NCBI GenBank assembly: GCA_041305385.1
Contig: JBFYLO010000050.1
Span: forward strand, 1 to 12,448
DNA: 12,448 bases
Direction of reading: 5' to 3'
Origin: JAKAKT01 sp041305385
GTDB taxonomy: Archaea > Micrarchaeota > Micrarchaeia > Burarchaeales > JAKAKT01
Both the position numbers and the translations under genes were made by a program. The notes under the pieces were generated by a model that worked only from the letters and a program-made list of their open reading frames with translations, had not been told where the DNA came from and did no database searches. Numbering within the stretch: position 1 is the first letter of the stretch; every line of letters starts with the position of its first letter. Of this stretch, positions 6,529 to 12,448 are shown one piece after another.

Positions 6529-7884
6529 TCATTCCCTCCTGATATACCCGTCAATGTTCGGCTCGTAAACATACTCCGTGCCGTTGTAATTGCGCCCTAC
6601 ATACCCATCCAGCACAAAAGGCTTCGCATATCTCACGAACTCGTTCACATCAGCAGGCTCCTCAGGTGACACTTTCCCGATGCGCACGAGCAACGGCCTG
6701 AAATTATACTGCCGCGAGAACCAGAAATAGCTCACATCCTCGTTGCAGAGGTAGCTCTCGAAACTCGTCTTCCCTTCGTAGTGATTGCAGAAATAGGAAA
6801 TCTCGCTGATGGGGATTGTAGTGGGCCTCTCCTTGAACTGCAGGTAGGCGCTCCCTGCGAGGAACATCAGCGCGACCCAGAGAATAACGCCTGCTCTCCA
6901 TCGCTCCCCGATTTCAGCAAGCCCAGCTGCGGAATAGGCTGCCATGAACGGCAGCAGAGGGAGCACATAGATGAAAGTCGGGAACGGCACAATCGCCTTC
7001 TCAGAATAGGAGATGAGCACCATGTAGAAGAGAATCGTTACCAGGTAGCCCCTGAACACCGGCCCCCGGTTGCGATTGAGGATGATTAAACCAAACACCG
7101 GGATATACGCGAACACTCCAGCAGCCAAATCCAGAATGTGCGGGTAGGGGGCACTCATCATCTCCCCGACTGAGAAGAATACCAGGTTCAGGTAGCTTAC
7201 TGTCTCGCCTTGCCCGTGGCCAGAATAAAACCAGGCGATGAACAGGAGATTCGGGGCTGCGGCAAGGACAGCGAAGGGAATGCTGAATTTCAACAGCTTA
7301 ACCAAATCTTTCCAGAGCAAAAACAGCGAAATCATGCCTACCAGCACAAGCAGTATCAGGGCCTTCGCATGCAGGAGCACAGAGACCCCGATCAGCAGCG
7401 AGCCGATGATGAAGAATTTGCGGCTCTCCTTTTTCAAGTGCAGGAGCATCAGGTAAACCCCCAGAAAACCAATCAGGAAATAGAGGAAATCAGGCTTTGC
7501 CGAAAGGGAGGAGTTGTAAATCGGGTAGTAGGTTAAGCTCAGGAGCATTATGTAAAGAAAAGAAAGGTCGCTCTCCTTATTCCCCTCAAGCAGGAAGAAC
7601 CTGTATGTAAGAATGCCTATGAGCGCAAGGAAGGCGAGCTGGGCGAAGCGAACCAAATAGATTATGGCTTCAACAGGCATTCCAGCTGAAAACAGCGGGG
7701 CCAGGCCATACCACCAAAGGGGCTGGTGGTGCTCGAAGAAGTCCACATAGGGCGTTTTTCCGTGCGCTATGAGGTAGGTGGCATGGAGGTGCTCCACATC
7801 ATCGCCATTGAGCGGAAAGGCGAATATGAAATAGAAGTGGACTAACATAGCAGCCAAAAGAAGCGGCCAGACGAATTTTCTCAT
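6529..7884 (-). CDS. GT-C fold membrane glycosyltransferase (ArnT/PMT/GT39-like)
   Basis: A 451-residue polytopic protein. After a first membrane helix (4-23) comes the loop NGDDVEHLHATYLIAHGKTPYVDFFEHHQPLWW (26-58). This is the D-D/E...G-x-x-P-Y-x-D-F...H-x-P pattern of GT-C enzymes that use polyprenyl-phosphate sugars as donors, with acidic catalytic residues in the first outside loop. Several more membrane spans follow to about residue 348, then a roughly 100-residue outside domain with two cysteines (C366, C380) that could pair. The ATG at 7884 is preferred because the upstream ATG at 7941 lies inside the TATA-like element that appears to drive this gene. It diverges from a GT2 gene that could make its donor lipid. 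Sugar and acceptor cannot be told from sequence, and N- or O-glycosylation of S-layer proteins or glycolipids are options. Confidence 0.85.
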   Translation of the reverse strand: MRKFVWPLLLAAMLVHFYFIFAFPLNGDDVEHLHATYLIAHGKTPYVDFFEHHQPLWWYGLAPLFSAGMPVEAIIYLVRFAQLAFLALIGILTYRFFLLEGNKESDLSFLYIMLLSLTYYPIYNSSLSAKPDFLYFLIGFLGVYLMLLHLKKESRKFFIIGSLLIGVSVLLHAKALILLVLVGMISLFLLWKDLVKLLKFSIPFAVLAAAPNLLFIAWFYSGHGQGETVSYLNLVFFSVGEMMSAPYPHILDLAAGVFAYIPVFGLIILNRNRGPVFRGYLVTILFYMVLISYSEKAIVPFPTFIYVLPLLPFMAAYSAAGLAEIGERWRAGVILWVALMFLAGSAYLQFKERPTTIPISEISYFCNHYEGKTSFESYLCNEDVSYFWFSRQYNFRPLLVRIGKVSPEEPADVNEFVRYAKPFVLDGYVGRNYNGTEYVYEPNIDGYIRRE

Positions 7885-7940
7885 AAAAAAATATGCGCAA
7901 TAACCTAATTTAACCTTATCCGTGAGGAGACCAGCACGCA

Positions 7941-7975
7941 TTTATAATATTACCACACTAAGAGACAAGCGGTGA
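7941..7975. promoter_or_regulatory. Bidirectional TATA element between divergent glycosyltransferase genes, plus GT2 ribosome binding site
   Basis: TTTATAATATTA (7941-7952) contains the 8-bp palindrome TAATATTA (7945-7952), so a TATA-like box reads on both strands. On plus, a start near 7971 gives GT2 (ATG 7980) a short leader with GGTGA (7971-7975) 4 nt before the ATG. On minus, a start near 7920 gives a leader of about 35 nt to the GT-C ATG at 7884. No second convincing TATA box is seen in the 95-bp gap, so both genes may share this one element. Confidence 0.5.
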
Positions 7976-7979
7976 GCGA

Positions 7980-8657
7980 ATGCCGAAATCTTCCCTGAAT
8001 TTCTCAGATGTTTCAGTTGTCATGGGCTCCCGCAACGAGGAGGAGGCGATAGCGAAGGTCATAACCGACATCCAGAAGGTTACCAACGGACAGGCCGAGA
8101 TAGTGGTGGTTGATGGCTCCAAGGACAAGACTCCTGAGATAGCCGAGAAGCTGGGGGCGAAGGTCATAAGGCAGAAGCCCCAGGGCTATGGGGTGGCTGT
8201 TAAGGCAGCAGTGCTTGCGGCGAGCAAGAACATTGTCATTACAGTTGATTGCGATGACACCTATCCTGCAGAGCAGATTCCTGAATTCGTCGAGCTCATA
8301 AGAAAAGGCTACGATGTGGTGAGCGGGTCGAGGCTGCGGGAGAAGAACGAGAACATGACTTCGCTCAACAGCTTTGGAAACAAGATGTTCGCGCTTATTG
8401 GCTCAATACTATACGGGGTCAAGGTCACTGATGTTACTACTGGGATGCGCGCCTACAGGCGGGAGATGCTCCACAAAATCGAGTGGACCGAGAATGTCGG
8501 CCTCTCAGTTGAGCTGCTTGTCCGCCCTGCCAGGCACAGGTACAAAATCACTGAGATACCGATAAAATACAAGCCCAGGCTCGGAGAGACCAAGCTCAAT
8601 CCGTTCACGGGCGGTGCCGGGATATTCAAATCGTTAATAAAATGCCGCTTCTTCTGA
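7980..8657 (+). CDS. GT2 polyprenyl-phosphate glycosyltransferase (dolichol-phosphate mannosyltransferase-like)
   Basis: A 225-residue GT-A fold family 2 enzyme of the Dpm1 type, which charges a polyprenyl phosphate on the cytosolic face with a sugar from a nucleotide donor. Motifs: SVVMGSRNEEEAI (12-24), VDGSKDKT (44-51), the metal-binding VDCDDTYP (89-96), SGSR (115-118), VTDVTTGMRAYRREM (149-163) and the Dpm1-type end ITEIPIKYKPRLGETKL (190-206). It ends soon after and lacks the C-terminal membrane helices of longer members, so it is probably a peripheral protein. It is first in the plus-strand operon; the next gene begins 9 bp after its stop. The ribosome binding site GGTGA fits the ATG at 7980. 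Mannose or glucose is the likeliest sugar for the family, but the sequence does not show which. Confidence 0.9.
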   Translation: MPKSSLNFSDVSVVMGSRNEEEAIAKVITDIQKVTNGQAEIVVVDGSKDKTPEIAEKLGAKVIRQKPQGYGVAVKAAVLAASKNIVITVDCDDTYPAEQIPEFVELIRKGYDVVSGSRLREKNENMTSLNSFGNKMFALIGSILYGVKVTDVTTGMRAYRREMLHKIEWTENVGLSVELLVRPARHRYKITEIPIKYKPRLGETKLNPFTGGAGIFKSLIKCRFF

Positions 8658-8666
8658 AGCAAGCTG

Positions 8667-9992
8667 GTGAAGCAATTGAAACTCGGGATTTTGGGGGGCG
8701 GTCTGACGGGCCTGACCCTCGGCTACCTGCTCGGAAAGAACTCCGAGGTTCTGGAAAAGAATCCCGAGACAGGCGGACTGTGCAGGTCCCTTTTCGAAGA
8801 AGGGTTCACATTCGATTACAGCGGGTCTCACATAATATTCAGCAAAGATGCGAAAGTAATGGACTTCATGCTGTCTATTCTAGGGAAAAACACCGTGAGG
8901 AACAGGAGGAACACGAAAATCCTGTTCAAGGACAAATTAGTGAAATACCCATTCGAGAACGGCCTTGCCGACCTTCCGACCCAGGACAACTTCGAGTGCC
9001 TCTACTCTTACATCGATAACCTGTTGAGGAGGGAACGGGGCGAGGTCCAAAAGCCGAAGAACTTCAGGGAATGGATATACTATATGTTCGGCAAAGGAAT
9101 CGCTGAGAACTACATGATTCCCTACAACGAGAAGATTTGGAATACGAAGGCAGAGGAGATGGGCCTCGAGTGGATAGAGGGCAGGGTCCCGCAGCCGCCA
9201 GTAGAGGACGTCATAAAATCGTCTCTCGGAATCCCGACTGAAGGCTACACCCACCAGCTCTATTTCTACTACCCGAAAAACGGAGGCATGCAGGCACTTA
9301 CCGATTCGATAGAGGCGAACGGAAAAGCCAAAATTACCAAGAACTTTGAGATAAAATCCGTGAGGAAGGAAGGAAAGAGCTGGGTCGTTTTGAATGGGAA
9401 GGAGAACAAGATTTTCGACAAGCTCGTTTCCACGATTCCGCTCTTTGATTTGGTGAAAGCACTTCCCGAAGTTCCCGAAGACGTGGTCACGGCAGTAAAG
9501 GGGCTAAAATACACTTCCCTGGTCACGGTGATGGTTGGCATCGACAACCCAAAGATAAACGACATCTCTTGGCTCTATGTTCCGGATCCGAAGGTGGACC
9601 CGAACCGCGTCAGCTTCCCGTCCAACTTCAGCCCGAATGTCGCGCCCAAGGGGAAGTCCGCGGTTCTCGCCGAAATAACCTGCTCGGAGAGCGACCAGGT
9701 TTGGAAGCAGAAGGACGCAAGCATAGCAGAAGAGACCATAGATGAGCTCCACTCACTAAAGCTTCTGGACAAGCGAGAAGTGTGCTATTCCAGCGTAAGA
9801 AAAACCAAATACGCATATATAATCTATGACCTTGATTACACAAAGAACATGGGAACCATAAGACACTATTTCGATGGCCTCGGAATCTCACTCTGCGGGA
9901 GATTCTCGGAATTCAAGTACATGAACATGGACGCATGCATCAGCAGCGCCATGAACACAGCTCGTTCTTTCGGGTGGGCCCATGGCGAATAG
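8667..9992 (+). CDS. FAD-dependent oxidoreductase, UDP-galactopyranose mutase / protoporphyrinogen oxidase-like
   Basis: A 441-residue flavoprotein starting at GTG 8667. The Rossmann FAD motif is LGILGGGLTGLTLGYLL (6-22) with the ribose-binding acid E30, then the GGLCRS motif (36-41) and FDYSGSHIIF (49-58). Further on are KYPFENGL (93-100), STIPL (255-259) and the C-terminal FAD motif CGRFSEFKYMNMDACISSA (410-428). The KYPFxxGL block and the GR-x-x-E-x-x-Y-x-N-x-D end resemble UDP-galactopyranose-mutase-like and amine-oxidase-type enzymes found in polysaccharide loci. A bona fide UGM would be shorter and carry specific diphosphate-binding arginines that I cannot confirm, so the reaction is open (sugar-ring isomerisation or oxidation of a lipid or sugar). 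Its last 11 bp overlap the flippase gene, and GT2 sits 9 bp upstream. Confidence 0.8.
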   Translation: MKQLKLGILGGGLTGLTLGYLLGKNSEVLEKNPETGGLCRSLFEEGFTFDYSGSHIIFSKDAKVMDFMLSILGKNTVRNRRNTKILFKDKLVKYPFENGLADLPTQDNFECLYSYIDNLLRRERGEVQKPKNFREWIYYMFGKGIAENYMIPYNEKIWNTKAEEMGLEWIEGRVPQPPVEDVIKSSLGIPTEGYTHQLYFYYPKNGGMQALTDSIEANGKAKITKNFEIKSVRKEGKSWVVLNGKENKIFDKLVSTIPLFDLVKALPEVPEDVVTAVKGLKYTSLVTVMVGIDNPKINDISWLYVPDPKVDPNRVSFPSNFSPNVAPKGKSAVLAEITCSESDQVWKQKDASIAEETIDELHSLKLLDKREVCYSSVRKTKYAYIIYDLDYTKNMGTIRHYFDGLGISLCGRFSEFKYMNMDACISSAMNTARSFGWAHGE

Positions 9993-10992
9993 GGGAGCGG
10001 CCTACCACATAATCGCCCTCGGGGTTGGGGTTGCAATAGTCCTACTCCTGGTTCAATATGCCGGAACTGAGAGGGTTTATGCGAGTCTCCTGAAAGCATC
10101 GCCCTACTGGATTGCAGCGTCAGTTTTCATCTATGCGGTCTCCTGGATATTTCGGACACTTCGGCTTAAAGCCCTTACAGACCACGCGGGAAAGAGGCTC
10201 GCTTTGCCTGACCTTTTCAAGCTTTACATCTCCGGCTTCGCCCTGAACATCCTTCTCCCGGCAAAGCTCGGGGACATAATCACAATCGGCTATTTGAAAA
10301 TGAGGGGCATCCCCCTGGGGAAATCCGCAGCCATCATTGTTCAGACGCGAATACTCGACCTTCTCGCAATCGTCGTGCTTTCCATCCCGGCCACAATACT
10401 GGTGCAAAGCAGAACCCCTGATTGGGTTACTACTTCAATAATCCTTTCGGCTCTCCTGTTTTCAATCCCCCTGGGGCTCACGCTTCTCGACAGGAGCAGG
10501 TTTGTTTCGAAAAAATTGAGGGAGTTCGGTGCGCGGGCCGGGCACAAGCTTCTCAAGCTCCTCCTGGAAAAGCTCGGCGATGCCTACGACGCCTACCACG
10601 AGTTGGTGGGCGACAGGAAGGTCCTTGCTCTTTCGGTCCTCTTTTCGCTAGCCATATGGCTCTTTGATGGATTGACTTGCCAGGCAATGGCGATTTCCCT
10701 AGGAGCCCAAATATCGTTCCCGCTCGTCATGTTCGCAGTCGCTGTTGCAAACATCGGCAAGACCGCCCCGGCCACTCCAGGCTCGCTCGGGATATACGAG
10801 GGCATCCTGGCCGCAGTTCTCACGCTGTTCGGGGTTCCTTTCGAGGCAGCGGTCTTGATAGCGGTTCTGGACCATGCAGTGAAGAACATTTTCACTCTGC
10901 TCTTCGGGATTCCGGCAACCACGAACATGGGCTTCGGGGTCTCGAAGCTCTATGAAGACCTTCAGGGCAGGAAAGGCATTTTCTCCAAATGA
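9982..10992 (+). CDS. LPG-synthase-TM / AglD-like flippase family membrane protein
   Basis: A 336-residue integral membrane protein of the UPF0104 (PF03706) family, which includes the membrane domain of Haloferax AglD and bacterial MprF. Family landmarks are FRTLRLKAL (57-65), NILLPAKLGD (89-98), RILDLLAIV (123-131) and the late TPGSLGIYEG (265-274). Roughly eight hydrophobic segments are visible. In AglD this domain is fused to a GT2 domain. Here the two are separate proteins in one operon with the flavoprotein between them, which supports a joint role in lipid-linked sugar synthesis or translocation. The ATG at 9982 overlaps the upstream stop by 11 bp (ATGGCGAATAG). A direct flipping activity for the stand-alone family is widely proposed but not proven. 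Confidence 0.87.
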   Translation: MANRGAAYHIIALGVGVAIVLLLVQYAGTERVYASLLKASPYWIAASVFIYAVSWIFRTLRLKALTDHAGKRLALPDLFKLYISGFALNILLPAKLGDIITIGYLKMRGIPLGKSAAIIVQTRILDLLAIVVLSIPATILVQSRTPDWVTTSIILSALLFSIPLGLTLLDRSRFVSKKLREFGARAGHKLLKLLLEKLGDAYDAYHELVGDRKVLALSVLFSLAIWLFDGLTCQAMAISLGAQISFPLVMFAVAVANIGKTAPATPGSLGIYEGILAAVLTLFGVPFEAAVLIAVLDHAVKNIFTLLFGIPATTNMGFGVSKLYEDLQGRKGIFSK

Positions 10993-11001
10993 GGTGTTTT
11001 T

Positions 11002-11409
11002 ATGGACTGCATATTTTGCAAAATCGTTGAGAAGAAGATTCCCTCGGCCATTGTCTATGAAGATAAGCATTCGCTCGCGTTCCTGGACATAAACCCGCTG
11101 AATCCTGGCCACACCCTGGTGATTCCGAAGAAACACTACGAGACAATCGCCGATATTCCTGAAAAAGACCTGGTCGAGCTCGCGAAAGCAGTCCGGAAAG
11201 TCGCAATCGCAGTCGAGAAGGCCACAGGGGCGCAGGGCCTCAATGTGACCCAGAACAACGGAAAGGCAGCTGACCAGTTAGTTCCGCATTCCCACTTCCA
11301 CATAATCCCGCGGTTCGAGGGTGACGGCTTGTTCTCCAGATGGGAAACCAAAAAATACAAGGAAGGGGAAACCGAGGAAACCAGGAAGAGAATTTCAGGG
11401 CTAATCTAG
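11002..11409 (+). CDS. HIT family nucleotide hydrolase (Hint-like)
   Basis: A 135-residue histidine-triad protein. The triad HSHFHII (96-102) provides the catalytic histidine for hydrolysis of nucleotide phosphoramidates or dinucleoside polyphosphates. The start MDCIFCKIVEKKIP with C3 and C6, plus H45 in KKHYETI and H96, match the usual structural zinc site of prokaryotic Hint proteins. LDINPLNPGHTLVIP (28-42) and LNVTQNNGKAADQLVPHSHFH are typical. It is complete. The ATG lies 9 bp after the flippase stop, and GAGGTG, overlapping that stop, is 5 nt upstream, so it is the last gene of the operon. It probably has a housekeeping role unrelated to the glycan genes. Its 3' end overlaps the convergent hypothetical gene by 4 bp. 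Confidence 0.95.
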   Translation: MDCIFCKIVEKKIPSAIVYEDKHSLAFLDINPLNPGHTLVIPKKHYETIADIPEKDLVELAKAVRKVAIAVEKATGAQGLNVTQNNGKAADQLVPHSHFHIIPRFEGDGLFSRWETKKYKEGETEETRKRISGLI

Positions 11410-11798
11410 TCCTTTGCAATCGACTCGGCAAGGGGGCCCGCCCTGCCCGATTTAATCTGCTCAAGTGCTATTTTCTCGAACCGAAAGGGCTCTGAAGTTT
11501 TTCCAGAAAACTTCGCGTTCTTGTCATTTGTATCCACGATGACGTAAAAGAGCGGGGCCGTTTTATCCGTAAAAGGCCAAAGCCCGTAAACATCGTATCC
11601 ATCAAGGGCCGCATTGGCGAGCTTGCTTTTCCACCCAGTCTCGTTTGTGTAAGCGCGGTCCAGCACCTTACCAAGGACGGTTATTCCTTTCCCGGAATCG
11701 GGCTTTAAGAGGTACTGCTCAGAAGTAATGGAAGCCCAGAAGAATCTGCGCTCTGTTTGCGGCAGCTCACGCAGGTGCCTTTTATCGCCATGCTTCAA
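11406..11798 (-). CDS. Hypothetical protein, 130 aa, TTG start
   Basis: I do not recognise this protein. It begins at TTG 11798, the only usable in-frame start before an upstream stop, with GAGGAG 6 nt upstream. The N-terminus is basic (MKHGDKRHLRELPQTERRFFW), followed by an alternating strand/helix pattern including SITSEQYLLKPDSGKGITVLG, AALDGYDVYGLWPF and APLFYVIVDTNDKNAKFSG. There are no membrane segments and no cysteines. Length, composition and the presence of its own TATA box and ribosome binding site argue for a real gene. It is convergent with the HIT gene (stop codons overlap by 4 bp) and lies 63 bp after the DUF192 gene. Function is unknown, and it may be a small cytosolic alpha/beta domain. 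Confidence 0.7.
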   Translation of the reverse strand: MKHGDKRHLRELPQTERRFFWASITSEQYLLKPDSGKGITVLGKVLDRAYTNETGWKSKLANAALDGYDVYGLWPFTDKTAPLFYVIVDTNDKNAKFSGKTSEPFRFEKIALEQIKSGRAGPLAESIAKD

Positions 11799-11804
11799 GC
11801 CAAT

Positions 11805-11850
11805 CTCCTCAGAAATAGCATAATGTTATGCGTTTTTGAATATTTAAAGC
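11805..11850 (-). promoter_or_regulatory. Promoter and ribosome binding site of the 130-aa hypothetical gene
   Basis: In the 63-bp gap after the DUF192 stop, the minus strand carries CTTTAAATATTC (11850-11838 region), an archaeal TATA-box match close to the one at 5812. A start about 26 bp downstream, near 11820, would give a leader of roughly 20 nt that includes GAGGAG (around 11810-11805) ahead of TTG 11798. Confidence 0.5.
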
Positions 11851-11861
11851 ACGCGCTTCAG

Positions 11862-12215
11862 TCAGAACTCCATCTCGTCCCCAATGGAAACCCCGAGCTT
11901 CTTTACTGCCCCCCTCTCGAGCTCGAGCAGGTAGGCAGAAGGTTTCTTAGGTTCTATATATAGAGTAAACGGCCTGACCCTCTCGTAAATATCCACTACC
12001 CTCCTCTCCTCGTCCAAATAAACGGCATCGAACTCGAAAAACACAAACAAAGCATGAATCGAGTTCCTCTTAATCGAGGTCCCGGGGAAATAGAACAGCA
12101 TCGTCCTCGGGAACCTGGCCCTGAACATCAGGCCCCGGAGGCGGGTGAAGAAAGAGTTTGCGACTAGCGGGTCCTCTGCGATTATTGTGTTTTTCGTCCT
12201 GTTTACTACTTTCAT
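11862..12215 (-). CDS. DUF192 family protein
   Basis: A 117-residue DUF192 (PF02643) protein. Family blocks are RLRGLMFR (25-32), SIHALFVFFEFDAVYLDEERRVV (52-74, the family's M/I-H-x-x-F-V-x-F...D-x-x-F/Y-L-D motif) and PSAYLLELERGAVKKLGVSIGDEMEF (92-117). It is normal length for the short cytosolic archaeal form, and no signal peptide is seen, whereas many bacterial members are exported. Its molecular function is not established. The ATG at 12215 overlaps the prenyltransferase stop as ATGA, so the two are translationally coupled. That link is positional only and does not show a shared pathway. Confidence 0.93.
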   Translation of the reverse strand: MKVVNRTKNTIIAEDPLVANSFFTRLRGLMFRARFPRTMLFYFPGTSIKRNSIHALFVFFEFDAVYLDEERRVVDIYERVRPFTLYIEPKKPSAYLLELERGAVKKLGVSIGDEMEF

Positions 12216-12448
12216 CTTCCGAACCTTCTTTTCCTCTCCCCGTAGTCCTCGACAGCGTTCTCCATTTCCTCTTTGGTGAAGTCGGGCCAGAGGGCTTTCG
12301 AGAAGTAGAATTCGCTGTAGGCGCTGTGCCAGGGGAGGAAGCCCGAGAGCCTCTGCTCGCCGGATGTCCTTATTATGAGGTCAGGGTCAGTCAGCCCGCC
12401 AGTTGGAAGGTACTCCTGGATGTTCTTATCTTCCACAGCCTTAATCAT
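12212..12448 (-). CDS. uppS: cis-Prenyltransferase (polyprenyl diphosphate synthase), C-terminal part, cut by window edge
   Basis: The last 78 residues of a cis-prenyltransferase, which builds long polyprenyl diphosphates from IPP on an allylic primer. The diagnostic stretch DLIIRTSGEQRLSGFLPWHSAYSEFYF with the following LWPDFTKEE and the end ERKRRFGR align closely with the C-terminus of bacterial UppS and archaeal homologues. It contains the RTxGExRxSxFLxW motif whose arginines bind the IPP diphosphate. The N-terminal half with the catalytic D-G-N-x-R motif is beyond the right edge. The ATG at the very edge is internal, so the gene extends further. In archaea this enzyme supplies the dolichol-type carrier used by glycosyltransferases such as those at 6529-8657. 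It overlaps the DUF192 start by ATGA. Confidence 0.93.
   Translation of the reverse strand: MIKAVEDKNIQEYLPTGGLTDPDLIIRTSGEQRLSGFLPWHSAYSEFYFSKALWPDFTKEEMENAVEDYGERKRRFGR

Noticed and set aside
7885..7941. Upstream ATG at 7941 for the GT-C gene
   Set aside because: The codon sits in the TATA-like element, and the extra 19 residues are not a credible addition before the first membrane helix.
8642..9019. Plus-strand 125-codon frame inside the flavoprotein gene
   Set aside because: Arg-rich, out-of-frame shadow of a gene with clear FAD motifs.
10699..11136. Minus-strand 145-codon frame across the flippase and HIT genes
   Set aside because: Antisense to two confidently identified genes, and its composition is typical of a shadow frame.
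1..12448. tRNA, rRNA, CRISPR array, insertion sequence ends or long repeats
   Set aside because: Intergenic gaps are short (the largest, 5706-5845, is about 140 bp), and none shows a cloverleaf, repeated spacer units or terminal inverted repeats of an insertion sequence.

Overview
The window reads as archaeal chromosome. Genes are tightly packed with 4-11 nt overlaps. Several gene starts carry GGAGG- or GGTGA-type ribosome binding sites, and the intergenic gaps hold TATA-like A/T boxes about 25-30 bp upstream of starts (best examples near 5812, 7941 and 11839). The gene content fits this: a DUF4143-type AAA ATPase, an AglD-like flippase, a Dpm1-like GT2, a cytosolic DUF192 protein and a cis-prenyltransferase. 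The bacterial-looking tetrahydrofolate set would suit a DPANN-like lineage or another archaeon that uses folate. That placement is a guess; no rRNA or ribosomal protein is present to settle it.

Layout. (1) 1-3577, minus strand: a folate one-carbon operon in the order glyA, folD, folC, then a 5-formyl-THF cyclo-ligase cut by the window edge. Junctions are 4 bp, 13 bp and an ATGA overlap, and a probable promoter lies just upstream of glyA. (2) 3632-5705, minus: a DUF4143-type ATPase followed 10 bp later by a 7-TM protein of unknown function with two cysteine clusters. (3) 5706-6280: an A/T-rich divergent promoter region, then a short RelE-type toxin-antitoxin remnant (intact antitoxin, truncated toxin). 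(4) 6273-7884, minus: a GT-C membrane glycosyltransferase and a small winged-helix protein. (5) 7980-11409, plus: a GT2 polyprenyl-phosphate glycosyltransferase, a UDP-galactopyranose-mutase-like flavoprotein, an AglD-like flippase/LPG-synthase-TM protein, and a HIT hydrolase. This operon diverges from the GT-C gene across one palindromic TATA element. (6) 11406-12448, minus: the 3' end of a cis-prenyltransferase (uppS-like), a DUF192 protein, and an unrecognised 130-aa protein with its own promoter.

How the parts fit. Region 1 makes and interconverts tetrahydrofolate one-carbon carriers: serine hydroxymethyltransferase, methylene-THF dehydrogenase/cyclohydrolase, (poly)glutamylation and 5-formyl-THF recycling. 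Regions 4-6 together suggest a cell-surface glycan pathway. The prenyltransferase would make the polyprenol carrier, GT2 would charge it with a sugar, the flavoprotein may modify a sugar nucleotide or another substrate, the flippase-like protein would act on the membrane step, and the GT-C enzyme would transfer the sugar on the outer face. Region 3 looks like a small accessory insertion. No tRNA, rRNA, CRISPR array, insertion sequence or long direct repeat was seen.
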